Translations under genes and position numbers: made by a program | In this document: one piece after another, positions 8,782-19,358 of the stretch | Layout: every line of letters begins with the position of its first letter | Numbering within the stretch: the stretch's first letter is position 1 | Notes under the pieces: generated by a model | Database searches by the model: none | What the model was told of the DNA's origin: nothing | What the model saw: only the letters and a program-made list of their open reading frames with translations | Assembly (NCBI RefSeq): GCF_001015195.1 | Contig: NZ_LDES01000093.1 | Location: 37,489 to 101,488, forward strand | DNA from: Sphingomonas sp. Y57 | GTDB taxonomy: Bacteria; Pseudomonadota; Alphaproteobacteria; Sphingomonadales; Sphingomonadaceae | Length of the DNA stretch: 64,000 nt | Reading direction: 5' to 3'

Positions 8782-8860
8782 GCTCAACTCCATCCTTGAT
8801 CCCGACGACAATGGCGGTTCTGCGGTTTCTTGCTGAACAGCAGAAATGCCTGCCCTGCAT

Positions 8861-9709
8861 TCATTCTCGCCGATGTCGCCCGCCGCTCAGTTCGACGACT
8901 TCACTGGTGATCTGATCCTGACGCGTGAGGCGCTCCTCGAGGCGCAGGGCCTCGCCCTTGCGATCGATGTGGCTGCGGGCGGTCGCCATGGTGCGCAGCC
9001 GTGCCTCATTCTCGGCGACGAACGTCTCGACCGCAGCCGCGCAGATGTGGGCGAAGACATATTCCGCGGTCAGGTCGCCGATAAGGTCCGCCGCGTTGAT
9101 ATTGACGAGCGGCGGCAAATCCGCCGTGGACGCGGGGAAAGTGTCGAGGTCGAGCGGCAGGAGGCTCGCGCGCACGATCGAGACGCCCTTGCCGCTGCTC
9201 CAGACCGGATAAGCCATGGTGATGGGCACCGCGCCGACCTCGTCCAGATAGTCGTACAGCGCGTCGATGATGCTTGTCGCGAGTGCGGGCAGCGCATCGG
9301 CCTTGCTCGGCATGCTCGCGCTCCATGCGATGCGCAGACCGCGCTCGGCCGCAAGCGTGGCCGTGCGCGCGCCAATCAGAAGAATATGCCTGTCCTGCAT
9401 GTCGGCCGCGGCGCCGTCGAGCAGCTGCTCCGGAAAGGCCCCGGCAAAGCCTTGCTCCGCACCGAACAGGATAAGGCCGCCTCTCGCACCACCGACCGCC
9501 CGCGCCGGAAAACGCGCCAGTGGCTCGTCAAGGCGGCGCGCCTGGCCAATGGCGGTGCGGGCGGTCTCCGCATAGCGTCGCACCGCAGGCAGCAGCGCGC
9601 GCGCCTGATGCGCCCGCTGCGCGGCGATGCCCTGCATGGCGTTGACCACCGCACCGAGCTGGCGGACGGTCTCGATCCGCTGGCCGATCTCGGCGAGGCG
9701 ATCGCTCAT
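8861..9709 (-). CDS. atpG: N-type ATPase subunit gamma
   Basis: 282-residue central-stalk subunit. The N-terminal helix begins [26 protein letters not shown] and the C-terminal helix contains [17 protein letters not shown], the two coiled-coil ends of gamma. The middle is divergent, as in N-ATPases. Its start overlaps the alpha stop by 4 bp. It is the last ATPase gene of the operon. Confidence 0.85.
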   Translation of the reverse strand: MSDRLAEIGQRIETVRQLGAVVNAMQGIAAQRAHQARALLPAVRRYAETARTAIGQARRLDEPLARFPARAVGGARGGLILFGAEQGFAGAFPEQLLDGAAADMQDRHILLIGARTATLAAERGLRIAWSASMPSKADALPALATSIIDALYDYLDEVGAVPITMAYPVWSSGKGVSIVRASLLPLDLDTFPASTADLPPLVNINAADLIGDLTAEYVFAHICAAAVETFVAENEARLRTMATARSHIDRKGEALRLEERLTRQDQITSEVVELSGGRHRRE

Positions 9710-11226
9710 GATGCAGAACCGGCCGGCTGGCTTTCGATCAGCGCTTTCACCGTCGTCATCAGAGCGGACCGCTGCGCGGTGTCGATCTGTCCAGTCCGCT
9801 CGATCTGCGCGCATAGATCGGGGACGTGATCGTCGATCCAGGCGGGCAGCCGCGTGCGGAGCGACGATATCTCCGAGACCGCCATGCCATCGAGCAACCC
9901 TTCGCCGAGCGCCACGACCAGCGCCACCTGGTCGACGACCCGTAGTGGACTCGACAGCGGTTGCACGAGCAAGGCGCGCAAGCGCTTGCCGCGTTCGATC
10001 TGGGCGCGGACACGCGGCTCGGGCTGCTCGCCGAAGCGGGTGAACATCTCGAGCTCGAGGAACTGCGCATAGTCGAGGCGCATGGTCCCGCTCGCGTCGC
10101 GCAGGACGCGAAGCTGCGTCTTGCCGCCGACCCGGCTCACGCTCGTGCCCACATCGATGGCGGGCTTGTGCCCCTGCGCGAACAGCTTCGCGTCGAGAAT
10201 AATCTGACCGTCGGTGATCGAGATCAGATTGGTCGGGATATAGGCGCTGACGTTGCCGGCATCGGTCTCCGCGATCGGCAGAGCCGTGAGCGAACCGCCC
10301 CCCTTCTCCGTCGAGAGACGCGCCGCACGTTCGAGCAGGCGGGAATGGAGGAAAAAGACGTCGCCGGGATAGGCCTCGCGCCCGGGCGGCTGTCCGGTCA
10401 GCAGGGCGATCTCGCGATGGGTCGCGGCATGCTTGGTGAGATCGTCGAGCACCACCACCGCATGGCCGCCACCATCCCGAAAATACTCGGCCATCGTGAA
10501 GCCCGCGAACGGCGCGATCCATTGCAGCCCCGGCGCCGCGGCGGGGCTCGCCACGACGAAGATGGTGCGGTCCGGCGCGCCATGCCGCCGCACCTGGTCG
10601 ACCACGCGCGCGACCGCCGAGCTTTTCTGGCCGATCGCGACATAGACGCAGATCATGTCGCTGGTGCGCTGGTTGATGATCGTGTCGACCGCGAGCGCCG
10701 TCTTGCCTGTGGCGCGGTCGCCGAGAATGAGTTCGCGCTGCCCCCGGCCGATGGCGAACATCGCATCGATTGCGAGCGTGCCGGTCTGCACCGGCTGGAC
10801 GACGAGGTCGCGTTCGATGATCGCCGGCGCCGGCCGTTCGACAGGATCGAAGCGCTTGGCCCGGATCGGCGCGCCCCCATCGAGCGGACGGCCGAGCGGA
10901 TCCACGACGCGGCCAAGCAATGCCTCGCCAACCGGCACGCGCACCACCTCGCCCGAGCCGGTTACGGTGTCTCCGGCCTCCACCTGGGCGGCATCGTCGA
11001 GCAGCACGCAGCCGATCCGGTCCCGGTCGAGCGTGTGGACGAACCCGGTCTGGCCGCGGACAAAATGCAGCAATTCGTCGAGGCGGGCGTCCGGAAGGCC
11101 CGAGACCATGGCAACGCCGTCGCCGATCGATTCCACCCGGCCAATTGCATCGACACGCGGCCCGAGATTGGCGCGCGCGATGCAGCTCTGGGCCTGCGTC
11201 AGCCAGTCTTCAGGCGATCCGGGCAT
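9706..11226 (-). CDS. atpA: N-type ATPase subunit alpha
   Basis: 506-residue F1 alpha subunit: N-terminal beta barrel, P-loop GDRATGKT at ~169-176, and the conserved [10 protein letters not shown] and [15 protein letters not shown] segments. It forms the hexamer with beta. The ATG at 11226 overlaps the end of atpF by 17 bp. A longer upstream frame is only the shadow of atpF. It belongs to the nine-gene cluster with N-ATPase gene order. Confidence 0.92.
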   Translation of the reverse strand: MPGSPEDWLTQAQSCIARANLGPRVDAIGRVESIGDGVAMVSGLPDARLDELLHFVRGQTGFVHTLDRDRIGCVLLDDAAQVEAGDTVTGSGEVVRVPVGEALLGRVVDPLGRPLDGGAPIRAKRFDPVERPAPAIIERDLVVQPVQTGTLAIDAMFAIGRGQRELILGDRATGKTALAVDTIINQRTSDMICVYVAIGQKSSAVARVVDQVRRHGAPDRTIFVVASPAAAPGLQWIAPFAGFTMAEYFRDGGGHAVVVLDDLTKHAATHREIALLTGQPPGREAYPGDVFFLHSRLLERAARLSTEKGGGSLTALPIAETDAGNVSAYIPTNLISITDGQIILDAKLFAQGHKPAIDVGTSVSRVGGKTQLRVLRDASGTMRLDYAQFLELEMFTRFGEQPEPRVRAQIERGKRLRALLVQPLSSPLRVVDQVALVVALGEGLLDGMAVSEISSLRTRLPAWIDDHVPDLCAQIERTGQIDTAQRSALMTTVKALIESQPAGSAS

Positions 11227-11959
11227 GATCGTCCTCCTTGAGGCTCTCCACCATGGCGTCGAGATCGGCGCGCCAGCTGTTCCGCACGACGGCGTGCGGC
11301 GTGCGAAGCTCCGCGCCGGCGATGAGATCTGGATCGACCGCGAAGATCGGGGTCGCGGTATCCGGCAGGATTTCGCCAAGCGCGCGCGCTACCTGCGTCT
11401 GCAGATCGGCCGTCAGCGGCGCGGGCGTCGCGACGGTGACGGGCCCGGCGGCCGCCAGGCTGCGGCGATCCGCCTCGGAAAGGTCCCCGAGCCGCGCCTT
11501 GAGCGCGTCGACCATGGCCTGCACCGTCTGCTCGGGCGGGAGACGAGCGAGCAACGTGCCTGCCATCGAGGCGGCGAGGTTCGCTGCCTTTTCCCGCCAC
11601 TGCGCCGCCACCCGCCCGCGTTCGGCATCGATCGCCGCATGGCCTTGCTCGACGACGGCGTCCGCCTCGAGCCTGGCCTGCGCGAGGAGGCGCTGGCGCT
11701 CCGCTTCGGCCTCGGTCCGGATCTCGGCGCGGCGAGCCGCCGCATCCGCGACGAAGCCGTCATTCTGCGTCTTGAGCGCCTGCGCTTCGGCCTGTGCCCG
11801 GTCCTTTGCCTCCCGCGCTTCGTCGAGCAGCGCCTGGGCCGATGCCTGGCGGGCAGCGATGGCATCCATCACCGGACGGAACAGGAAGCGTCCGAGCAGC
11901 CACACGAGGATGAGGACATTGACCGCCTGCAGCGCGAGCGTCCACCAGTCGATCCGCAT
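11210..11959 (-). CDS. atpF: N-type ATPase b subunit with delta-like C-terminus
   Basis: 249-residue peripheral-stalk subunit. One membrane helix (~8-26) is followed by a long charged Ala/Glu/Arg coiled coil (~30-150). The last ~80 residues ([21 protein letters not shown], then [26 protein letters not shown]) look like the C-terminal domain of F1 delta, where the usual pattern is DP-LIGG-.-R-GD-V-D-S---RL. No separate atpH is present in the cluster. So one polypeptide probably joins b and delta roles, consistent with the long b subunits of N-ATPases. Confidence 0.85.
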   Translation of the reverse strand: MRIDWWTLALQAVNVLILVWLLGRFLFRPVMDAIAARQASAQALLDEAREAKDRAQAEAQALKTQNDGFVADAAARRAEIRTEAEAERQRLLAQARLEADAVVEQGHAAIDAERGRVAAQWREKAANLAASMAGTLLARLPPEQTVQAMVDALKARLGDLSEADRRSLAAAGPVTVATPAPLTADLQTQVARALGEILPDTATPIFAVDPDLIAGAELRTPHAVVRNSWRADLDAMVESLKEDDHARIA

Positions 11960-11960
11960 G

Positions 11961-12203
11961 TCAGGCGAACGGGTTGGCGAAGAGCAGCAGCAGCGCGATC
12001 ACGAGGCAGTAGATCGCCATCGTCTCGATCATCGCGAGGCCCACGAACAGCGTGCGCGAGACGGTGTTGGCGGCTTCGGGCTGGCGCGCGATCGCGTCCA
12101 TCGCGGCGGCGACGGCCCTGCCCTGCCCGAGCGCCGGGGCGATTGCGCCGATCGAGATCGCGAAAGCGGCGCCGAGGATGCTGGCGAGATGGATCCAGTT
12201 CAT
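11961..12203 (-). CDS. atpE: N-type ATPase rotor subunit c (Na+-type ligand set)
   Basis: 80-residue hairpin of two membrane helices with the RQPEA loop. The ion-binding residues are visible: Gln27 in helix 1 (ALGQGRA) and Glu60-Thr61...Tyr65 in helix 2 (MIETMAIY). Spacing Q-to-E (33), adjacent Ser/Thr and Tyr at +5 match the Na+-binding Q32/E65/S66/Y70 of Ilyobacter tartaricus c. Sodium coupling is therefore predicted. It is separated from atpF by 1 bp. Confidence 0.92.
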   Translation of the reverse strand: MNWIHLASILGAAFAISIGAIAPALGQGRAVAAAMDAIARQPEAANTVSRTLFVGLAMIETMAIYCLVIALLLLFANPFA

Positions 12204-12901
12204 GCGGGGGACTCCTGTTTGGATGGCGGGCGGGCGCCGTTCTCGCTGATAGCGCTCCCGATAAAGACCATGGCGAGCGCGCCGAAAATGTAGGCCTGGA
12301 CCGCGCCGGTCAGCATTTCGAGCGCCATGAGCGGGATCGGGACGAGCAGCCCGGCGAGGCTCAGCACGACGCCGATCATGAAGACGCCGCTCATGACGTT
12401 GCCGAACAGGCGCACCATCAGCGAGAAGCTGCGGGTGAAGAGCTCGACGATATTGAGCGGGGCGAGCAGGATCGAGGGGCGCGCGAAGGTCGCGAGATAG
12501 GCCCTGGGCCCGAGCGCGCGGACGCCGAACCAGAGCGTTGCGCCGAAGACGATCAGCGCAAGCGCCGCGTCGGTTTCGAGGGTCGCGGTCGGCGGCTCGA
12601 CGCCGGGGATCAGCGACGACCAGTTGGCGACCAGCAGGAACAGGAACAGCGTGCCGATCAGCGGCAGATAACGCCGCGGCTCCGCCTCCATCGTCTCGCG
12701 GATCTGGCCGGCGATGGTCTCGACGACCAGCTCGAGCGCCGCTTGGGCTCGGGTTGGGCGGAACGCAAGGCGGCGGGTCAGCAACCAGCTTCCGATTGTA
12801 AGGAAGGCCATGATGCCCCAGGTCGTGGCGACCGGCTGGCTGATCGGCACCGGACCGATCGCGAACAGCACATGGCTTTCAAGTGGTGACGCGAATTTCA
12901 T
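12200..12901 (-). CDS. atpB: N-type ATPase subunit a
   Basis: 233-residue membrane stator subunit that forms the ion half-channels with the c ring. Five or six hydrophobic segments are visible. The essential stator arginine is in FSLMVRLFGNVMSG (Arg164), equivalent to E. coli Arg210. The ATG at 12901 overlaps the atpR stop by 4 bp, and its stop overlaps the atpE start by 4 bp. Confidence 0.92.
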   Translation of the reverse strand: MKFASPLESHVLFAIGPVPISQPVATTWGIMAFLTIGSWLLTRRLAFRPTRAQAALELVVETIAGQIRETMEAEPRRYLPLIGTLFLFLLVANWSSLIPGVEPPTATLETDAALALIVFGATLWFGVRALGPRAYLATFARPSILLAPLNIVELFTRSFSLMVRLFGNVMSGVFMIGVVLSLAGLLVPIPLMALEMLTGAVQAYIFGALAMVFIGSAISENGARPPSKQESPA

Positions 12902-13164
12902 CGGGCGCCTCCGAGCCGGTGGAGCATGATCTGGCGCCCGCCCATGAAGCCGGTTGTAGCGGCAAGAAGCGCCGGCCACCCTTGCCGGCTGGCGATGACG
13001 AGAACCAGAATAGTGACGGCGAGACGCCCGAGCCTGAGCAGGATCGCGCGCGATGCCGGGCCGCCATGGGTGACGAGGTCGGCTTCTCTGGCGATGGCCG
13101 CGAAATGGGCGAGGCCGACCGCAAATCCGAGGGCCAGGAACAGGATGGGGGAGAGCTGGCTCAT
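12898..13164 (-). CDS. atpR: N-ATPase-specific membrane subunit AtpR
   Basis: 88-residue hydrophobic protein with three predicted membrane segments and scattered Arg/His residues (READLVTHGGPASR, GGRQ). Size and place between atpQ and atpB match AtpR, a subunit found only in N-ATPase operons. It overlaps both neighbours by 4 bp. The exact role, probably c-ring assembly or ion supply, is not settled for the family. Confidence 0.8.
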   Translation of the reverse strand: MSQLSPILFLALGFAVGLAHFAAIAREADLVTHGGPASRAILLRLGRLAVTILVLVIASRQGWPALLAATTGFMGGRQIMLHRLGGAR

Positions 13165-13432
13165 TGCCGGTGCATCCAGCGCCAGCCCGACCAGCAGCCG
13201 AGGGCGAGCCCGACGAGCAGGAGCGGCGCGGTCCAGAAGATGCCGCTATCCAGCCGGTGGTCGAGCCAGCGGCCGATCGCGAGACCGACCAGCGCGGGCA
13301 GGACGATCTGCCAGCCGAGCACGCCGATCTGGCCGAGATTGCGGGCGACGGAAGGAAGCCGCTGCGCAAGCCGCCGCCGTTCCGCGCGGGTCCGGATGGC
13401 TTCGACGATCGGCTGCTCGGGCTTGTCCGCGG

Positions 13433-13436
<4 letters not shown>
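13161..13436 (-). CDS. atpQ: N-ATPase AtpQ (AtpI-like) subunit
   Basis: 91-residue protein with a charged N-terminus (~1-30) and two membrane helices, including GWQIVLPALVGLAIGRWLD. The AtpI-like architecture and position after atpC identify it as AtpQ of N-type operons. It is likely an assembly factor for the c ring. Overlaps atpC and atpR by 4 bp each. Confidence 0.82.
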
Positions 13437-15276
<1,840 letters not shown>

Positions 15277-15394
15277 TCATGCCCGACCGTGCCGCGATCA
15301 TGACGGGACGGGTAGAAGTCGCTGCCCGCGGGCACGACATGGACGACAAGCCAAAAGTGCATTGGCTGAGCGTCGCAGGCAAGCCGCAGATTCG

Positions 15395-15406
15395 GCATAC
15401 GTAGAG
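15395..15406 (-). promoter_or_regulatory. Shared CTCTACGTATA element (copy 2), N-ATPase/phasin gap
   Basis: CTCTACGTATGC on the minus strand, 143 bp before atpD and ~120 bp before the divergent phasin gene. It is the clearest conserved element in this intergenic region. It belongs to the seven-copy set described in findings. Confidence 0.45.
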
Positions 15407-15527
15407 TTACCGATTCTCTCTGATTCAGCCTCGCCGAATATCGGCGGCGCGACGCGATGAGCCTCAGGCCAGGGCTGCATGCCCGATACGCTGGAGCTTA
15501 GACGCGAAGAGAAAGGTTCATCGTCCC

Positions 15528-15947
15528 ATGCCCTATCCGGTCGATCAACTTGCCGCGCTCGCCAAAGCGAATGTCGGCCTGATGCTGAAGCTCGCCGAAG
15601 TCGCCCGGAAAGGTGGCGAAGAGTCGCTCGAGGTCGGCAACCGCGCCGCCGGCCGCTTCGCCGAAGAGGCGCGTGCCTCGATTGCGGGCGCGACGGACAA
15701 GACGTCGGACGCCGGCGCGGTCAGCCCGGCCGGACCGCGGGCACTGTTCGAGGACATGGCCACGGTCCGCGAGCATATGATTGCCGGCACAAGATCGGCG
15801 TTCGAGGAATGGCAGCAGGCCTGGCAGGCCGTCGCGAGCGCTCAGACGGCTCCCGGGGCGCTGGATGCCTTTGCTGCCATTGTCGGACCATGGTTCGGGC
15901 AGAAAAGCCCGGGCGACGGCGAGAAGCAGGCCACCAGCGACAAATAG
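15528..15947 (+). CDS. phaP: Phasin-family protein (PHA granule-associated)
   Basis: 139-residue, almost all-helical, Ala/Glu/Lys-rich protein. The N-terminal amphipathic segment (PVDQLAALAKANVGLMLKLAEVA) and central FEEWQQAWQ stretch are typical of phasins, which coat polyhydroxyalkanoate granules. There is no signal peptide or membrane helix. It faces the N-ATPase operon divergently and the fabI/ackA/pta/phaC operon convergently, which supports the PHA role. The start is the only ATG before the conserved helix and has a modest AAAGG upstream. Confidence 0.72.
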   Translation: MPYPVDQLAALAKANVGLMLKLAEVARKGGEESLEVGNRAAGRFAEEARASIAGATDKTSDAGAVSPAGPRALFEDMATVREHMIAGTRSAFEEWQQAWQAVASAQTAPGALDAFAAIVGPWFGQKSPGDGEKQATSDK

Positions 15948-15974
15948 GATAGCCCCCGATCGCGGCGAGCCGCC

Positions 15975-16748
15975 CTAGCCGAGCAGGTGCTGACCGCCAT
16001 CGACCGGAATGATCGTACCGGTGATATGGCGGCCGGCATCGCTCACCAGGAAGGCGGCGAGCCCTCCGACATCCTCGATGGTCACGAGCTGGTGCTGCGG
16101 GACCGTCGCCGCGGCCCGTTCGAGCAGCTCGTCGAAGCGGTCGATGCCGCTGGCAGCGCGGGTCGCGATCGGGCCTGGCGAGATCGCATGGGCGCGAATG
16201 CCCTTGGGGCCAAGCTCAGCCGCGACATAGCGGGTCGCGCTTTCGAGGGCCGCTTTGACCGGCCCCATCAGGTTGTAGTGCTCGACCACCCGCTCCGACC
16301 CGTAGAAGGTGACGCACAGCAGGCAGCCGCCATCCGACATCAGCGGCTCGGCGAGACGCGCCATGCGCAGGAAGCTGTGGCACGAGACGTCCATCGCCAG
16401 CGCGAAGCCTTCGGCCGAGCTGTCGACGACGCGGCCGTGCAAATCCTCCTTCGGCGCGAAAGCGATCGAGTGAAGCAGGAAATCGAGGCCGCCCCATTCG
16501 GACTTCACCCGCTCGAACAGGGCCTCCAGTTCGCCCGGCACCCGGACATCGCACGCGGCGAGCCATTCGACTCCCAGGGTCTCCGCGACGGGCGCCACGA
16601 ACGGCTCGGCCTTTCCGTTGAGATAGGTCGCCGCCAGTCTCGCGCCACAGTCGTGAAAGGCCTGGGCGCAACCCGCCGCGATGCTATGCGCGTTGGCGAT
16701 ACCGATCACCAGGCCGCGCTTGCCAGTAAGATCGACGAGAGGTTTCAT
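15975..16748 (-). CDS. fabI: FabI-type enoyl-[ACP] reductase paralogue
   Basis: 257-residue SDR-fold reductase. It has the cofactor motif GIANAHSIAAG (~16-26), the central HSIAFAPK, and the catalytic Tyr158-x6-Lys165 of FabI (HYNLMGPVK). The other active-site tyrosine of E. coli FabI (Tyr146) aligns with Phe148, with Tyr149 next to it, so catalysis or inhibitor response may differ. Its start overlaps the ackA stop by 4 bp, in an acetate kinase/phosphotransacetylase/PHA synthase operon. It is more likely a specialised paralogue (reduction of enoyl thioesters, redox balancing) than the sole housekeeping FabI. Confidence 0.82.
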   Translation of the reverse strand: MKPLVDLTGKRGLVIGIANAHSIAAGCAQAFHDCGARLAATYLNGKAEPFVAPVAETLGVEWLAACDVRVPGELEALFERVKSEWGGLDFLLHSIAFAPKEDLHGRVVDSSAEGFALAMDVSCHSFLRMARLAEPLMSDGGCLLCVTFYGSERVVEHYNLMGPVKAALESATRYVAAELGPKGIRAHAISPGPIATRAASGIDRFDELLERAAATVPQHQLVTIEDVGGLAAFLVSDAGRHITGTIIPVDGGQHLLG

Positions 16749-17935
16749 GCTTTCGGCTCCTCACGCAGAAGATCGGCGGTGTGGATAGCGATCATCCTTT
16801 CCTCATCGGTCGGGATGACGCGGACGGCGACACGGCTGGACGGCGCGCTGATGACTGCATCTCCTCGGAGGTTCGCGTCCGCGTCGAGGTCCACGCCGAG
16901 CCAGCCGAGCCGACCGGCGACGCGGGCGCGAATTTCAGGCGAATTCTCGCCGATCCCGGCAGTGAACACGAATGTGTCGAGACCCCCGAGCGAGGACGCG
17001 AGAGCGCCGGCCTGGCGCGCGATCTGCCAGACGAAGAGCTCGATCGCTTCCCCAGCGGCGGGCGTTTCGCTGCCGAGAAGCGCGCGCATGTCGCTGGAGA
17101 TGCCGGACACGCCCAAAAGGCCGGACTCGCTGTAGAGGAGATGCTCGACTTCGCGCGCCGTCATGCCCTTCTGCTGAAAAAGATAGAGCACCGCGCCCGG
17201 GTCGAGCGCGCCGCAGCGCGTGCCCATCACCAGCCCGTCGAGCGCGGTGAACCCCATCGTCGTGTCGATGCTGCGCCCCCCGGCCATCGCGCAAAGGCTG
17301 GCCCCGTTGCCGAGATGCGCGGCGATCGTGCGGCCACCGCCTGTATCGGGATCGATCGAACGCAGCTGCCGCGCGATATATTCGTAGGAGATGCCGTGAA
17401 AGCCGTAGCGCCGCATGCCCTCTTCGCCGAGCGCGCGCGGCAGCGCGAGGCGCGTCGCAACCGGGGGCTGGCCATGATGGAAGCCGGTGTCGAAGCAGGC
17501 GACTTGCAGCAGAGCGGGGCGCAGCCTGGAGACGGCGCGGACCGCGGCGAGATTATGGGGCTGATGCAATGGCGCCAGTGGGCAAAGCGCCTCGAGTGCG
17601 GCGAGGAGTGGCGCGTCGACCCGCGCCGGCGCTGAATAGTCGGCGCCCCCATGAACGATCCGATGTCCTACCGCGATCAGATCCTCGCCGACCGAAGCTT
17701 CGATCTCCCGCAGCAAATCCTTGAGCAGCGTCTCATGCGTGATCGTGACGTCTTTCGTCCAGCGCCGGTCGGCAAGGACATCCCCCTTCGCATCGCGCGC
17801 GATCAGGTGCGGCTCAAGGCCGATATTCTCGATCTTGCCGCTCGCCAGCAAAGAGGGCTCATCAGTGCCCGGCTCGGCGTAGAGCGCGAACTTAAGGCTC
17901 GACGAACCGGCGTTGAGGCACAGGATTTCAGCCAT
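16745..17935 (-). CDS. ackA: Acetate kinase
   Basis: 396-residue ASKHA-fold kinase converting acetyl phosphate + ADP to acetate + ATP. Signature strands are LNAGSSSLKFALY at the N-terminus, HRIVHGGADY, HLGNGASLCA and a C-terminal FTAGIGENS. Full length. The ATG at 17935 overlaps the end of the upstream MaoC-Pta gene by 8 bp; a longer open frame upstream is out of character for the family. With the fused phosphotransacetylase it makes ATP from acetyl-CoA by substrate-level phosphorylation, useful under low oxygen. Confidence 0.93.
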   Translation of the reverse strand: MAEILCLNAGSSSLKFALYAEPGTDEPSLLASGKIENIGLEPHLIARDAKGDVLADRRWTKDVTITHETLLKDLLREIEASVGEDLIAVGHRIVHGGADYSAPARVDAPLLAALEALCPLAPLHQPHNLAAVRAVSRLRPALLQVACFDTGFHHGQPPVATRLALPRALGEEGMRRYGFHGISYEYIARQLRSIDPDTGGGRTIAAHLGNGASLCAMAGGRSIDTTMGFTALDGLVMGTRCGALDPGAVLYLFQQKGMTAREVEHLLYSESGLLGVSGISSDMRALLGSETPAAGEAIELFVWQIARQAGALASSLGGLDTFVFTAGIGENSPEIRARVAGRLGWLGVDLDADANLRGDAVISAPSSRVAVRVIPTDEERMIAIHTADLLREEPKA

Positions 17936-19355
17936 CGCGGCGCTGTCCCGCAACGCCGGGAGACGCCTTGGTTGCAGCCCGCGCCAGCAGCACCGCGAGC
18001 GCGCAGGAGGCGAGGCGCGTGCGCACGCTGTCTGCCCGGCTGGTGAGGATGATCGGAACGCGCGCGCCGAGCACCACGCCTGCGGCATCGGCGCCGCCCA
18101 GGAAGGTCAGCTGCTTTGCGAGCATGTTGCCGGCCTCCAGATCGGGCACCAGCAGGATGTCCGCCTGGCCGGCGACCGGCGAGACGATACTTTTCTCGCG
18201 CACGGCCGCCTCGCTGATCGCATTATCGAGGGCGAGCGGGCCATCGAGCAGCGCGCCTTCGATCTGGCCCCGGTCCGCCATCTTGCAGAGCGCCGCGGCA
18301 TCCAATGTGGTGCGCATTTTCGGATTGACCGTTTCGACGGCGGCGAGGATCGCGACCCTGGGCTGTTCGATCCTGATCACATGGGCAAGGTCGATCGCGT
18401 TGCGCGCGATGTCGGCCTTATCCTCAAGCGTCGGCTCGATGTTGATCGCGGCGTCGGTGATGATGAGCGGGCGCGGATAGCCGGGCACGTCCATCACATA
18501 GGCGTGGCTGATCCTGCGTTCGGTCCGAAGGCCCGTGTCGGACGATACGACCGCGCCCATGAGCTCGTCAGTATGAAGCGAGCCCTTCATCAGCAGCGCG
18601 GCTTCGCCGGCCCGCACGCGCGCGACGGCTTCGGCGGCGGCGGCGTGGCTGTGCGGGACGTCGATCACCCGGAAGGCCGCAATATCGACACCGGCGTCCT
18701 TCGCCGCATTCGTCATACGCGCCGCAGGGCCGATGAGAATCGGAACGACGATGCCGGCGTCGGCGGCCTCAGCCACTGCGCGCATGGCGTCGGCGCTGCA
18801 CGGATGGACCACGGCCGTGACGCACGCAGATCCGTCCTTGGCGCGCGCCATCAACTGGCGGAAGCGGTCGTGGCTGGCGATCCGCACGTCGGGAAGCGGC
18901 ATGCGGGGCCGGCTGACTTTCTCGGTGGGCGCCTTGACCTCGGCCTGGCCGCTGATGACGGTCTCGCCCTTCTGGTTCACGCAGGTGCAGTCGAGAACGA
19001 TGACATGATGCTCGGCGCGCTTCTGCGCGACGGTGACGCAGGCCGTGATGGTGTCGCCGACGCCCACCGGGCGGGTGAAGCGAAGCGATTGGCCGAGATA
19101 GATCGCACCGGGCCCTGGCAGCTCGGTTCCCAGGATCGCCGAGATGAGCCCCGCGCCCCACATGCCATGAGCGATGACCCTGTGGAACATGTCCGTTTCG
19201 GCATAGACAGGGTCGAGATGCGCCGGATTCACGTCGCCTGACACCGCCGCGAAGAGCTGGATGTCGTCGGCGGTCAGCGTGCGGGTGAGGCTGGCCGTGT
19301 CGCCGACGGCGATCTCGTCGAACGTGCGGTTCTCGATGAGGTTGGCGGCGGCCAT
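17928..19355 (-). CDS. Bifunctional MaoC-like enoyl-CoA hydratase/phosphate acetyltransferase
   Basis: 475-residue fusion. Residues ~1-150 are a MaoC hot-dog domain with the catalytic Asp41-x4-His46 pair (SGDVNPAHLDP) and the RFTRPVGVGDTI strand. Residues ~165-460 are a phosphate acetyl/butyryltransferase domain (CSADAMRAVAEAADAG, MKGSLHTDELMGAV, ITDAAINIEP). The first half can make 3-hydroxyacyl-CoA for PHA; the second exchanges CoA for phosphate to feed acetate kinase. The C-terminal ~15 residues are Arg-rich and divergent. It is directly between phaC and ackA on one strand. Confidence 0.9.
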   Translation of the reverse strand: MAAANLIENRTFDEIAVGDTASLTRTLTADDIQLFAAVSGDVNPAHLDPVYAETDMFHRVIAHGMWGAGLISAILGTELPGPGAIYLGQSLRFTRPVGVGDTITACVTVAQKRAEHHVIVLDCTCVNQKGETVISGQAEVKAPTEKVSRPRMPLPDVRIASHDRFRQLMARAKDGSACVTAVVHPCSADAMRAVAEAADAGIVVPILIGPAARMTNAAKDAGVDIAAFRVIDVPHSHAAAAEAVARVRAGEAALLMKGSLHTDELMGAVVSSDTGLRTERRISHAYVMDVPGYPRPLIITDAAINIEPTLEDKADIARNAIDLAHVIRIEQPRVAILAAVETVNPKMRTTLDAAALCKMADRGQIEGALLDGPLALDNAISEAAVREKSIVSPVAGQADILLVPDLEAGNMLAKQLTFLGGADAAGVVLGARVPIILTSRADSVRTRLASCALAVLLARAATKASPGVAGQRRDG

Positions 19356-19358
19356 GGC

